Shown: positions 19,023-27,987, numbered from the stretch's first letter. The stretch is DNA of 64,000 nt from Bacteroidia bacterium (GCA_030429205.1 JAUICZ010000001.1:734806-798805), one strand, 5' to 3'. Notes: a model not told the origin generated them from the letters alone. A program made the numbers and translations.

Positions 19023-19679
19023 ATGAAAAAGCTACTATTAACATTCCTGAGTACCTTATTAATTGTGAGTGCTTTTGCACAAAAGAACAAAGTTATTATT
19101 ACAACTGAGTACGGGAAGATCACCATGGTGCTGTATGATAATACACCTAAGCATCGTGATAACTTTATGAAGTTGGTAAAAGAAAAATTTTACGATGGTA
19201 CTTTGTTTCACCGAATAATACCGCAATTTATGATACAGGGCGGCGACCCCGATTCTAAGAATGCAAAAGAAGGTGCTATGTTGGGTAATGGCGATGTAGG
19301 CTATAAAATTGATGCAGAGATCAATGAAAAGAACTACCATAAATATGGTGCACTGGCAGCTGCAAGAGATAATAACCCCGAGAAGGCATCTTCAGGTTGT
19401 CAGTTTTATATATCTGTTGGTAAGCAGTTTACAGATGAGCAGTTAGATCAGTTATCACAACGCTCCGGCCGTAAGTATACACCGGCACAACGTACTATGT
19501 ATAAAACAAAAGGTGGTACCCCACATTTGGATGGCAACTACACTGTTTTTGGAGAAGTGATAGATGGTATGGATGTGGTAGAAAAGATCATAAAAGAACC
19601 ACGCAATAGCATGGACCGCCCGAACAAAGACATACGTATGATAAAAGTGCGCAAGAAGAAGTTCCTGGGTATATTTTAA
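19023..19679 (+). CDS. Exported cyclophilin-type peptidyl-prolyl cis-trans isomerase
   Basis: 218 aa. The N-terminal signal peptide MKKLLLTFLSTLLIVSAFAQ places it in the periplasm. The cyclophilin core shows TTEYGKITMVLYDNTP, FYDGTLFHRIIPQFMIQGGDP (catalytic Arg in FHRI), SSGCQFYI and GNYTVFGEVIDGMDVV. An insert of about 25 aa (LDQLSQRSGRKYTPAQRTMYKTKGG) sits before the last strands, as in many Bacteroidota homologues. It is likely a folding helper for envelope proteins. It is followed after 12 bases by a membrane-protein gene on the same strand. Confidence 0.92.
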   Translation: MKKLLLTFLSTLLIVSAFAQKNKVIITTEYGKITMVLYDNTPKHRDNFMKLVKEKFYDGTLFHRIIPQFMIQGGDPDSKNAKEGAMLGNGDVGYKIDAEINEKNYHKYGALAAARDNNPEKASSGCQFYISVGKQFTDEQLDQLSQRSGRKYTPAQRTMYKTKGGTPHLDGNYTVFGEVIDGMDVVEKIIKEPRNSMDRPNKDIRMIKVRKKKFLGIF

Positions 19680-19691
19680 CATGATTGACCT

Positions 19692-20750
19692 ATGAACTCC
19701 AATAAGAAAAAAGCATATAAAGTAGGGCTTATTGCATTTGCAATAAGCTTTAGTTTTTATGAACTAATTCTTGTTTGGCATTTTCTATACTTATACTATG
19801 ATGAATTAGTAGGCAAGAATGTCTTTTTTGAGGTTGTCAAACTCACAACATATATGGGCGGCACTTTAGTTGTACTTGCAATGCCTCTGGTAGCAATTAC
19901 AAGTGGTGCTATTTATTACCGGTATCTTTTCAGACACTATAAACTGCCTTTGAAAAAGGTACTACGAAGAAGTTTGCCAATCGCCGCAGCGTTGTTTTTC
20001 TGCACTTTTTTTTATTCTTCGTTCATTAACCCTATAATGAATTTAAAAGCATTAAACCTGCTATATGATATTCGTAACAAAAAGCCTGATGAGCCCCTAA
20101 AAAGAACCGATATAACTTTATTTAAAAATGCATCCCAAACCCAAAGTATTATTGAACAGTATCACAGTACTGATTCAATGAAGAAAAAGTTAGCCACTGC
20201 CAGAAGCCGCTTAATAGATATGGCTAAAAGAACAGAAGATGTTGAATTAAAATATAAATACTTAACTGACTCTACACTTAAAGTATTAGAAATTGACCCC
20301 AAAGAAATAAAAAGAGATAAAAGCCTCGTTAATACAAAATCACTGCGTTACAGGGTAAACCATATATCAGTTTTAGGCTTTGAAGTACTCAGCTATAAAT
20401 ATAAAGTCAGAAACTTTAGAAAAGCACTACTAGACAATTTTGTTTGGCCACTACTTGCTGTTGTAGGCTGTTTTGCAGGCTTGTTTTTAGGCGTATTAAG
20501 TAGAAGAGTTCATATACTGGTATTAATTTTGGGAATTAACTGGGGTGGTGGCGCAATAGTATTCTATATCAACTCTATAACTCAAAAACTATTATTGAGT
20601 TGGGGGTTCGGCATATATTCAGCAACATTTTATCCTTTTATTGTACAACTAATATTTTTGTGGTTATTATTTAGAGCTACAAAGCAATCGTTAAAGAGTT
20701 GGCATAAAAAACCGAGGTTGATCCCTCATATAAAACCGGAAAGTGACTAG
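19692..20750 (+). CDS. Six-span membrane protein, possibly LptF/LptG-like
   Basis: 352 aa with three spans at the N-terminus (about 12-33, 55-80 and 95-113), a soluble middle region (about 125-245) and three spans at the C-terminus (about 258-277, 283-300 and 315-335). This 3+3 arrangement around a soluble domain is that of LptF/LptG permeases, but the soluble part is short (about 120 aa) and no diagnostic motif is certain. It is AT-rich relative to its neighbours. It overlaps the next gene by 8 bases, suggesting translational coupling. The functional call is tentative. Confidence 0.55.
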   Translation: MNSNKKKAYKVGLIAFAISFSFYELILVWHFLYLYYDELVGKNVFFEVVKLTTYMGGTLVVLAMPLVAITSGAIYYRYLFRHYKLPLKKVLRRSLPIAAALFFCTFFYSSFINPIMNLKALNLLYDIRNKKPDEPLKRTDITLFKNASQTQSIIEQYHSTDSMKKKLATARSRLIDMAKRTEDVELKYKYLTDSTLKVLEIDPKEIKRDKSLVNTKSLRYRVNHISVLGFEVLSYKYKVRNFRKALLDNFVWPLLAVVGCFAGLFLGVLSRRVHILVLILGINWGGGAIVFYINSITQKLLLSWGFGIYSATFYPFIVQLIFLWLLFRATKQSLKSWHKKPRLIPHIKPESD

Positions 20751-21516
20751 CTTACAGCAAATACAAAAACTATTGGATAATAAAAGAAGGCTGTATAATC
20801 AGCCTTCTTTTATTAAGAACGATCCCGTTTCTATTCCGCACCAGTATACCAAACAACAGGATATAGAAATTGCAGGTTTGTTTGCTGCTGTGCTGGCATG
20901 GGGCAACCGCACCACCATTATCAACAATTGTAATAAGCTGATGAGCCTGATGGGTAATACCCCGCACGACTTTATCATCAATCATCAAGACACCGACCTG
21001 AAACCTTTCATCCATTTTGTGCACCGCACCTTCAATGCCACCGACCTGTTATACTTCATTACGTTTCTAAAATTCCACTACACACAACACGATAGTTTAG
21101 AAGATGCTTTTGTACCCGAGAAAACTTACAAGCACGAAAACGTAGAGCAAGCTTTGATGCATTTTCACAACTACTTTTTTTCTATCGAGCATCCTGAACG
21201 TACCCGCAAGCATATAGCCACACCTGCACGCAAAAGTGCCTGCAAGCGAATTAATATGTACCTGCGCTGGATGGTACGTAAAGACAAACAAGGGGTAGAC
21301 TTTGGCATATGGAAGAAGATAAACCCCCACCAGCTAGTTTGCCCGTTAGATGTTCATGTAGCCCGAGTAGCACACCGCCTGGGTTTGATAGAGAACACTA
21401 ACTCTAATTGGAAGAATGCCGTGCTGCTTACTGGCCAGCTAAAACAAATGAACCCTAGAGACCCTGCTGCGTATGATTACGCACTATTTGGTTTAGGTGC
21501 AGAGGAGCGCCTCTAA
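20743..21516 (+). CDS. TIGR02757 family protein (helix-hairpin-helix glycosylase-like)
   Basis: 257 aa with a GTG start at 20743 inside the end of the preceding gene (no nearby ATG). It shows the pattern known from the TIGR02757 family: SIPHQYTKQQDIEIAGLFAAVLAWGNR near the N-terminus, FHNYFFS in the middle, ACKRINMYLRWMVRKD and VDFGIWKKI, then CPLDVHVARVAHRLGL and MNPRDPAAYDYALFGLGA. The fold is thought to be related to HhH DNA glycosylases, but an activity has not been established to my knowledge. Its stop overlaps the stop of hom by 4 bases. Confidence 0.8.
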   Translation: MTSLQQIQKLLDNKRRLYNQPSFIKNDPVSIPHQYTKQQDIEIAGLFAAVLAWGNRTTIINNCNKLMSLMGNTPHDFIINHQDTDLKPFIHFVHRTFNATDLLYFITFLKFHYTQHDSLEDAFVPEKTYKHENVEQALMHFHNYFFSIEHPERTRKHIATPARKSACKRINMYLRWMVRKDKQGVDFGIWKKINPHQLVCPLDVHVARVAHRLGLIENTNSNWKNAVLLTGQLKQMNPRDPAAYDYALFGLGAEERL

Positions 21517-22763
21517 ACCAACTGCAACTGCTTAATAGTGGGTTCTTTTTCCGGCAGTTCACTTAAGAAAGGTTCCGGTAGTAATATCAATGACACCCCT
21601 TCTTTCTTCCACCAAATAGTGTTCTGCAACTCTTTAAACGCTATAACTCCTGTTACATAAGTACGCTCTTCGTTAATGCTCCATTCGTCTATACGTGCAA
21701 ACTTATCTTGCGGTATGTCAAATGCATTTTCAACACTCAGGTATATATTCAGGTACAGGTCACTAGCCAGTGTTGGCACTTTACCACGATGCAACTTTTT
21801 GTACTCGTATTTATAATCATAACGCAAGGCAGATATATCACTCAGCACTGCCGATGCTGTTGGGAAACTACCCGCCCCTTTACCATAAAAAAACTGCGCA
21901 TCTGCCAAACCACTTTCAATGATCACCCCGTTATACTCGTTGCGCACACTGTGCAGTAATGAGTCTTTTTTTACAAACTGCGGCAGTACACAAGCAGCCA
22001 CTTCATCTTTATTTATCTTTTGTGCTTTGGCTACCAGTTTTATCTCATAACCTTTCTCTTGCGCATACACGGCATCTGTCGCCAGTATGTTTTGTATACC
22101 AAAGTGTATCAGGTTCTTCGGTGGTGTTTGCACACCATACGCATGCGATAAAATGATAGACAGTTTGTTCACCGCATCTATTCCTTTCACATCAAGATCG
22201 GGGTTGCTTTCTGCAAACCCTTTTTCCTGTGCATCTTTCAGCGCCTCGGTATAGGTTTTATCTTCTTCAAATATTTTACTGAGGATGTAGTTGGTAGATC
22301 CATTCACTATACCGCACACTCCCTGTAACAGATCATTATCGTAATACTCTTCCAGATTCCTGAGCACTGGTATACTGGCACAACAAGCAGCCTCGTACAA
22401 CGAGGGTACATTGTGTTTTTTCTGTAACTCTATCAATTCTGGTAAGTGTTCAGCAATCATTTTTTTGTTGGCACTCACTACTGCTTTACCTGCCTGCAAA
22501 GCACGCCTAGTAATATCAAAGGCTGCATCTGCATCGTCTATCAATTCAACTATTACATTGATGCTGCTGTCCGATATCAATATCTCTGGGTAGGTAGTAA
22601 ATAAACCTTGCGGTGCGTTACGCTTTTTCTCGGGATGTTTAATACACACCTTTTTTATAGATGCATTGATAGAGCTGGTCTGGTTCAACACTTTGTACAG
22701 CCCTTCGCCCACTACACCGAAACCGAACAAGCCTATCTTTAATTCTTTCTGTTGTATACTCAT
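21513..22763 (-). CDS. hom: Homoserine dehydrogenase
   Basis: 416 aa NAD(P)-dependent enzyme that reduces aspartate semialdehyde to homoserine, the shared precursor of methionine and threonine. The nucleotide-binding start is GLFGFGVVGEGLYKVL, followed by ANKKMIAEH, the active-site region CCASIPVLRNLEEYY, GIVNGSTNYILSKI and NPDLDVKGIDAVNKLSIL. The C-terminal 80 aa may be a degenerate ACT-like region. It is the second gene behind the SAM riboswitch, 26 bases after the trans-sulfuration gene, so methionine-responsive control is likely. Confidence 0.93.
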   Translation of the reverse strand: MSIQQKELKIGLFGFGVVGEGLYKVLNQTSSINASIKKVCIKHPEKKRNAPQGLFTTYPEILISDSSINVIVELIDDADAAFDITRRALQAGKAVVSANKKMIAEHLPELIELQKKHNVPSLYEAACCASIPVLRNLEEYYDNDLLQGVCGIVNGSTNYILSKIFEEDKTYTEALKDAQEKGFAESNPDLDVKGIDAVNKLSIILSHAYGVQTPPKNLIHFGIQNILATDAVYAQEKGYEIKLVAKAQKINKDEVAACVLPQFVKKDSLLHSVRNEYNGVIIESGLADAQFFYGKGAGSFPTASAVLSDISALRYDYKYEYKKLHRGKVPTLASDLYLNIYLSVENAFDIPQDKFARIDEWSINEERTYVTGVIAFKELQNTIWWKKEGVSLILLPEPFLSELPEKEPTIKQLQLV

Positions 22764-22789
22764 GTTTATAATTTTTAGTGATGATCAAT

Positions 22790-23971
22790 TTATTGATACA
22801 GTAATGCAGCACCTGCCACGTCTGATACTTGTAATTTCTTCAACGCCTGTGCTATGTCTTGTTTCAGATCCTCAGCATCTTCCAGCCCTACGCTTAAACG
22901 CACCAAACTATCTGCAACACCTGCAGCACGTCTTTGCTCATCAGGTGTAGACTTGTGCGTCATGGTTGCAGGGTGACACAACAAGCTTTTCACACCGCCC
23001 AAACTTTCTGCCAGCTTAAACAATTGTGTGCTGCATACGAATTTTTTAGCTGCTGTTTCTGTATCGCGTTTAAGGGTAAAGGATACAATACCCCCAAAAG
23101 CAGTTTGTTGTTTTCGTGCTATATCGTGGTTGTGGTGTGTGCTTAATCCAGGATAATACACTTTGTCTACTTGTGGTTGCTCTTGTAAGAACTTTGCTAT
23201 CTCCAATGCGTTTTTGCTATGCTGTTCTATGCGCAGTGGTAGTGTCTCAATACCACGTATCGCCAGCCAGCTATCATGCGGAGCCAACACTGCACCACAT
23301 GCATTTTGTATGAATTTTATCTCATTGCTCAGCTCTTTTGTTTTGCACACTACCAGCCCTGCTATAATGTCGCTATGGCCGCCTATGTATTTGGTAGCGC
23401 TGTGCAGCACAATGTCTGCACCCAGTTTCAATGGTTGTTGCAAAGCGGGTGAGGCAAAGGTGTTATCTACACACAGCAGTGCATTGTGCCGTTTCGCTAC
23501 TTGTGCTATAGCTGCTATATCACTGATCTTGAGCGTGGGGTTGGTTGGCGTTTCTACCCATACCAGTTTCGTTTTGTCTGTAATGGCGTTGAGCACATTG
23601 TTCACATCGGTAGTGTCTACATAGTTGACGTTGATACCAAACTTTTTGTAGATGTGGGTGAACTGTCTGAACGCTCCACCATAAATATCATCTACTGCCA
23701 ATAGCTCATCGCCCGTTTGTAACAACTTCACTACTGCATCAATAGCTGCCAATCCACTGGCGAAGGCAAAACCTGCATGCCCACCTTCCAGTTCTGCTAT
23801 AATGTTTTCCAGAGCGGCACGTGTGGGGTTGTTACTGCGCGAGTAGTCGTACCCTTTGTTTTCGCCGGGTGCTTCTTGTACGAATGTTGATGTTTGATAA
23901 ATGGGAACAGAGATCGCTCCTGTTTGCTCGTCTACCGGTATGCTGTGTATCAGCTGTGTTGTCTTTTGCAT
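22790..23971 (-). CDS. Cys/Met-metabolism PLP enzyme (cystathionine gamma-synthase or O-acylhomoserine sulfhydrylase type)
   Basis: 393 aa. The ATG at 23971 is preferred to one at 24001 because MQKTTQLIHSIPVDEQTGAIS fits the family start. Fold-type I motifs are SVPIYQTSTFVQ, YDYSRSNNPTR, FASGLAAIDAV, VDNTFASP and HSATKYIGGHSD (PLP lysine). The SAM-I riboswitch in its leader and co-transcription with hom point to methionine synthesis: adding cysteine or sulfide to an activated homoserine. Cystathionine lyase activity cannot be excluded from sequence alone, so no gene symbol is given. Confidence 0.88.
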   Translation of the reverse strand: MQKTTQLIHSIPVDEQTGAISVPIYQTSTFVQEAPGENKGYDYSRSNNPTRAALENIIAELEGGHAGFAFASGLAAIDAVVKLLQTGDELLAVDDIYGGAFRQFTHIYKKFGINVNYVDTTDVNNVLNAITDKTKLVWVETPTNPTLKISDIAAIAQVAKRHNALLCVDNTFASPALQQPLKLGADIVLHSATKYIGGHSDIIAGLVVCKTKELSNEIKFIQNACGAVLAPHDSWLAIRGIETLPLRIEQHSKNALEIAKFLQEQPQVDKVYYPGLSTHHNHDIARKQQTAFGGIVSFTLKRDTETAAKKFVCSTQLFKLAESLGGVKSLLCHPATMTHKSTPDEQRRAAGVADSLVRLSVGLEDAEDLKQDIAQALKKLQVSDVAGAALLYQ

Positions 23972-24063
23972 ATGTCCTGATTTTTTTTGTGACTGAATCA
24001 TACGTTCTAGTACGACTGCCTACCAGGACCTTACCGGAAGAACTCCTTTTACGCTATGCGCAT

Positions 24064-24098
24064 AAAAAAAGCTCTTCCGATAAATCAGAAGAGCTTTT
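24064..24098 (-). terminator. Riboswitch-controlled attenuator hairpin
   Basis: Read on the minus strand, AAAAGCTCTTC and GAAGAGCTTTT form an 11-bp stem followed by a run of seven T (24064-24070). It lies between the SAM-I aptamer and the first met gene, the standard position for a transcriptional OFF switch. Confidence 0.85.
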
Positions 24099-24152
24099 AA
24101 GTTTTATTTGAACAACACCGTAGTGCTGACATTTGCAACTTTTTGCATCTGA

Positions 24153-24258
24153 CTTATCTTCCTCGCTTTCGCGAGATGGAAGTAGCACCTTTTCAGGTTT
24201 TCACCTGAATGGTTGCTAAGGCTTCATCGGGCCATATCCCTCTGCCTTTCTTGATAAG
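24153..24258 (-). promoter_or_regulatory. SAM-I (S-box) riboswitch aptamer
   Basis: On the minus strand the closing P1 stem is CTTATC (24258-24253) with GATAAG (24158-24153). Inside are the S-box hallmarks in order: AGAGGGA, TGGCCCGATGAAGCC, AGCAACC, the hairpin TTCAGGTGAAAACCTGAA, AAAGGTGCTACTTCC, and the hairpin CTCGCGAAAGCGAG. S-adenosylmethionine binding stabilises P1. Just 3' of and including P1, the 11 bases at 24158-24148 can pair with 24089-24079 of the terminator hairpin region with one G-U pair, a candidate antiterminator. Confidence 0.95.
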
Positions 24259-24280
24259 CAATGTTGTTAAAGAACTGGCG

Positions 24281-24312
24281 CAAAGATATAAGCAGCAGTT
24301 TCAATTTTCCAA
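24281..24312 (-). promoter_or_regulatory. Promoter of the SAM-riboswitch met operon
   Basis: On the minus strand, TTG (24312-24310) is followed after 21 bases by TATCTTTG (24288-24281), matching the Bacteroidota consensus TTG-N19..21-TAnnTTTG. Transcription would start near 24274, about 16 bases before the aptamer, which is the expected geometry. Confidence 0.65.
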
Positions 24313-24407
24313 ATAAAATTTTTGCGATGGTTCTGAAAGCATTGATTTAACTGTGTAAATATTATTATTTGAGGTAACTTGCAGCACATTATCCTGCTTA
24401 GTTTTAA

Positions 24408-25169
24408 ATGGATTTACCCCAAGGCAAAAAAATATATTTCGCTTCAGATTTTCACTTCGGTATACCGAACAAAGAAACCAGTCTTGCCAGAGAAAGGCGA
24501 GTATGTAAATGGCTGGACGAAATAAAAGATGATGCTGCACAGCTTTATCTTGTCGGGGATATTTTTGATGCATGGTTTGAGTATCGTAAAGTGATTCCGC
24601 GCGGTTACACACGCTTTTTAGGCAAGTTGGCAGAACTAAGCGACAAGGGCTTACACATTGAGGCCTTCACAGGTAATCACGACCTTTGGATGCGTGATTA
24701 TTTTGAAGATGAGTTGAACATCCCTGTTCATCACGAACCGATACAAAGAGAGTTTAACGGAAAGAAATTCTTTATTGGTCATGGTGATGGTTTGGGCCCG
24801 GGTGATCATGGTTATAAACTGCTGAAAGGTGTACTACGCAACAGGCTGGCACAATGGCTGTACAGGCGTATACACCCCGATACAGGTGTGGGTATGGCAG
24901 AGTGGTTCAGCCGTTTAGGGCCAAAACATGTAGAGGGTGATGAAGACGGGTTTAAAGGCCCGGAAAAAGAGTTTCTGGTTCAATTCTGCATATCTACTTT
25001 AGAAATAGAACATTACGATTATTTTATTTTCGGGCACAGACACCTGGCGTTAGAATACCCCTTACCTGACAACAGCCTGTATGTTAACCTGGGCGACTGG
25101 ATACGCTATAATAGTTACGGCGTTTTCGATGGTCAGGATCTTAAACTGAAATACTACAAAGATGAGTGA
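24408..25169 (+). CDS. lpxH: UDP-2,3-diacylglucosamine diphosphatase-like metallophosphoesterase (LpxH type)
   Basis: 253 aa calcineurin-like hydrolase. All five metal motifs are visible: SDFHFG, GDIFDAW, GNHDLWM, GHGDGLGPGD and FGHRH. The overall pattern, including the PGDHGYKLLKGVLRNRLAQWLYRRIHP stretch that in LpxH contacts lipid, supports cleavage of UDP-2,3-diacyl-GlcN to lipid X in lipid A synthesis. Some Bacteroidota enzymes of this type are annotated only as UDP-diacylglucosamine diphosphatases. The stop overlaps the next start by 8 bases (operon of three). Confidence 0.88.
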   Translation: MDLPQGKKIYFASDFHFGIPNKETSLARERRVCKWLDEIKDDAAQLYLVGDIFDAWFEYRKVIPRGYTRFLGKLAELSDKGLHIEAFTGNHDLWMRDYFEDELNIPVHHEPIQREFNGKKFFIGHGDGLGPGDHGYKLLKGVLRNRLAQWLYRRIHPDTGVGMAEWFSRLGPKHVEGDEDGFKGPEKEFLVQFCISTLEIEHYDYFIFGHRHLALEYPLPDNSLYVNLGDWIRYNSYGVFDGQDLKLKYYKDE

Positions 25170-25671
25170 GGATAGTAAAGAGCTGTATTTGATCAGGCAT
25201 GCCAAGTCTAGCTGGAACGACCCTTATGAAACAGATTTTGACCGCCCGTTGAACAGCAGAGGAGAAGGAGATGCACCGGAAATGGGACGACGCCTAAAAA
25301 GCCTCGGAGTAAAGCCCGACCTTGTTATTAGCAGTACGGCCAAACGAGCCAAACAAACCGCAAAGAAAATATGTAAGTCTATAGGATATGACGTGGATGC
25401 TATAAAATGGGTGGAAAAGTTATATCATTGCGGTCCTGTTGTTTTTGAAGAGGTGTTGTATGAATTAGATGATAATATTTCATCAGTATTCATTGTAGCG
25501 CATAACCCCGGCATTACTATGTTTGCCAATAGTTTAACGCATAACTTCTTTACAGAAAACATGCCTACCTGTGCCGTAGTCGGAGCAAGGTTTTCTTTAA
25601 AACAATGGACAGATTTTAGCATAGCAGAAAAGCAAGTACATTTATACGAATATCCTAAGAAGAGTTTATGA
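25162..25671 (+). CDS. SixA-like phosphohistidine phosphatase
   Basis: 169 aa histidine phosphatase superfamily member. The RHG-type motif is ELYLIRHAKSSW near the N-terminus. Further motifs are DFDRPLNSRGEGDAPEMGRRL, VISSTAKRAKQTA and VAHNPGITMFANSL (second catalytic His). The short length and RHAKSSW motif are those of SixA, which removes phosphate from phosphohistidine, but the substrate here is unproven. It overlaps lpxH by 8 bases and the kinase-RapZ gene by 4 bases (ATGA), so all three are probably translated together. Confidence 0.85.
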   Translation: MSEDSKELYLIRHAKSSWNDPYETDFDRPLNSRGEGDAPEMGRRLKSLGVKPDLVISSTAKRAKQTAKKICKSIGYDVDAIKWVEKLYHCGPVVFEEVLYELDDNISSVFIVAHNPGITMFANSLTHNFFTENMPTCAVVGARFSLKQWTDFSIAEKQVHLYEYPKKSL

Positions 25672-27128
25672 CAGTTTCTATAACAGATAACATCAGTGTT
25701 TTAGAAAATTTATTCGAAGAGCATTTTGAAGTAAAGCCTGAAAACACCACACCATTGCCTGTATCGGGATCTGACAGAAGATACTACCGTATGCAGGCAG
25801 GAGACATTTCTGCTATTGGTACTTATAACGAGCATGTAGCAGAGAACAATTCATACTTCTACTTTACAGACCTTTTTCGCAAGCACGAGATAAGAGTGCC
25901 TGAAGTATACAGGGTAGGAGAAGCAAAAAAATATTACCTGCAGGAAGATCTGGGTGGTACTTCTCTATTCGATAAATTGATGGAAGAAGGCCATACCGAT
26001 GAGGTAAAAGATTATTACCTGAAGGCAGTAGCACAATTAGTAAAGCTACAGTGGCTGGCAGGCAGAGAGTGCAACTACGATCAATGTTTTGCATCTAAAA
26101 AGTTTGACGAAAAAGCCATCATGGCCGACCTGTTATACTTCAAATACTACTTTGCTGATCTGCAGAAGATCAACTATGATAAGAACGCCCTGGCAGAAGA
26201 ACTGGAGTCTTTAAGCAGAGACTTAGGACGTACCGAGCCATTAGCATTTATGTACCGCGATTTTCAAAGCCGCAACATTATGCTGAAGGATGGTGAGGTA
26301 TACTTCATCGACTATCAGGGTGGTATGCAAGGTCCACCGCAATACGATCTGGCTTCTTTATTGTGGCAGGCAAAGGCGCAACTACCTGACACTTGGAAAG
26401 AAGAGCTACTGAATAAGTACGTAGCCGTGATGGAAGAATTGAAGATCAGCCGTGTAGACGAAATACACTTCCGCAGGGGATATTTGCAGTTTGTGCTGTT
26501 GCGCATGTTACAAGTGTTGGGTGCTTATGGTTTCAGAGGATTGTTGGAGAATAAACCGCACTTCAAAAGCAGCATTGGCCCCGCATTAAGGAACCTGAAT
26601 AACTTCATCGACGAGCATACACAAATACCTGCATATTCCGAGCTGCGTGCTTTGTTGGAGAAAATATCTTCAAAAGAAAGACAAGATTTTTACAGCACAC
26701 CAGAGGTAGCAGATGCAAAACTGAAAGTAAAGATCACCAGCTTTTCTTATAAAAAGAATGGTATACCTAAAGATAAGAGTATGCACGGTGGTGGCTTTGT
26801 GTTCGATTGCAGAGGCATTAAAAACCCCGGCAGGTACAAAGACTATAAGCACCTTTCCGGTCAGGATGCAAAGGTGAAGCAGTTTTTAGAACGCGAAACA
26901 CGCATGCCGGAATTCGTTAGTGATATCTGCAATATCGTATCAGTAAATGTTGAGGAATATATTTCTCGCGGGTTCGATTATCTGAGTATTAACTTTGGTT
27001 GTACCGGTGGGCAACACCGTTCTGTATACAGTGCAGAGCATGTGGCCGGCTTTTTAAAAAACAAATACAAAATACCCGTAGAGGTAACACACGTTAATAA
27101 AGAAAATTGGGTAACAGAACCCGAATAG
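25668..27128 (+). CDS. Sugar-kinase-like phosphotransferase fused to RapZ C-terminal domain
   Basis: 486 aa two-domain protein. Residues about 25-330 form an aminoglycoside-phosphotransferase/AmgK-like kinase: SGSDRRYYRM near the N-terminus, the catalytic loop YRDFQSRN (D198, N203), the metal Asp in FIDYQGG (D215) and PPQYDLASLLWQA. Residues about 350-484 match the C-terminal domain of RapZ, including GGFVFDCRGIKNPGR and GCTGGQHRSV (444-453), without the RapZ N-terminal P-loop domain. AmgK enzymes phosphorylate MurNAc/GlcNAc, and the RapZ C-domain in E. coli senses glucosamine-6-phosphate, so a role in amino-sugar metabolism or sensing is inferred. Confidence 0.85.
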   Translation: MTVSITDNISVLENLFEEHFEVKPENTTPLPVSGSDRRYYRMQAGDISAIGTYNEHVAENNSYFYFTDLFRKHEIRVPEVYRVGEAKKYYLQEDLGGTSLFDKLMEEGHTDEVKDYYLKAVAQLVKLQWLAGRECNYDQCFASKKFDEKAIMADLLYFKYYFADLQKINYDKNALAEELESLSRDLGRTEPLAFMYRDFQSRNIMLKDGEVYFIDYQGGMQGPPQYDLASLLWQAKAQLPDTWKEELLNKYVAVMEELKISRVDEIHFRRGYLQFVLLRMLQVLGAYGFRGLLENKPHFKSSIGPALRNLNNFIDEHTQIPAYSELRALLEKISSKERQDFYSTPEVADAKLKVKITSFSYKKNGIPKDKSMHGGGFVFDCRGIKNPGRYKDYKHLSGQDAKVKQFLERETRMPEFVSDICNIVSVNVEEYISRGFDYLSINFGCTGGQHRSVYSAEHVAGFLKNKYKIPVEVTHVNKENWVTEPE

Positions 27129-27202
27129 CACAAATAGGGTATTTTCACGTTGTTGGATGCTAACACATGTTGTATTTTTAGGTTTACTAAAAATACTAAG
27201 CC

Positions 27203-27982
27203 ATGATTTGCGACAAAATTTTCACTTCGTTCAAAGAATGTATAAGACAAGTTGAAAGTGATTTTCAAGTTGATTTATCTAATAATAAGAGTGCAGTGCT
27301 ATTGAGAGGAGAGAACGACTTATATCCCAAAACTGAGCCTTCAATGAGACGTTTTTTGACGGCTTATGAAAATGAAACTAAAGAGTATATAGAAAGTTTC
27401 CTTTTAACTTCTCCATTTATTGATTTTCAAGAAATATATTCGGAGTATCATGCAGAACTAAATAATTTATCAGAGATAGAGTCGCTAGGTTTTTTACAGC
27501 ATTATGGATTTCCAACAGATTTAATTGATTTATCTCCCAGTATAAAAACCGCACATTTCTTTGCACATCGTGGTAATGCCGATAAAATGTATGCTTATAT
27601 AGGGGTATTTGATACTAGTAGTGTATCAAATTATTATGATATTGTTGATATATCTAATCATCCATATGCATTAAGACCTAAAATGCAGAATGCATGGGCT
27701 CTCAGACATGAAAGGGGAATTTTTGATTTTAAGAGTAAAAAATGTGACAAACTATTTAAAGTTCATTGGTATAAGTTTAAAAAAGCTGAATCTGATATTA
27801 TTGATATTAATAGAAATGATCCTTTTGTTTACCCTAAAGAAAGTGAAGTTGTTCACTTTTTTTCCGAGGATGTGTTATCTATTATTAGAAGCCATTATAA
27901 TGACAGAAAATACACGAATGATCAAATACGCCCAGTGGAAAAGAAGCTAGAAGAACTTTATAAGAAAATGATTAAAGAATAA
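27203..27982 (+). CDS. FRG-domain protein
   Basis: 259 aa, AT-rich compared with both neighbours. The FRG motif is visible: LLRGENDL (R35, G36) and, further on, LQHYGFPTDLIDLSPSIKTAHFFA (99-121), the QHYG...D-L-D arrangement of the family. FRG domains occur in many accessory and phage-defence contexts, and a biochemical activity is not firmly established. No signal peptide. It stands alone between the kinase-RapZ gene and clpP and ends at a strong bidirectional terminator, like a single-gene insertion. Confidence 0.82.
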   Translation: MICDKIFTSFKECIRQVESDFQVDLSNNKSAVLLRGENDLYPKTEPSMRRFLTAYENETKEYIESFLLTSPFIDFQEIYSEYHAELNNLSEIESLGFLQHYGFPTDLIDLSPSIKTAHFFAHRGNADKMYAYIGVFDTSSVSNYYDIVDISNHPYALRPKMQNAWALRHERGIFDFKSKKCDKLFKVHWYKFKKAESDIIDINRNDPFVYPKESEVVHFFSEDVLSIIRSHYNDRKYTNDQIRPVEKKLEELYKKMIKE

Positions 27983-27987
27983 AGTAT

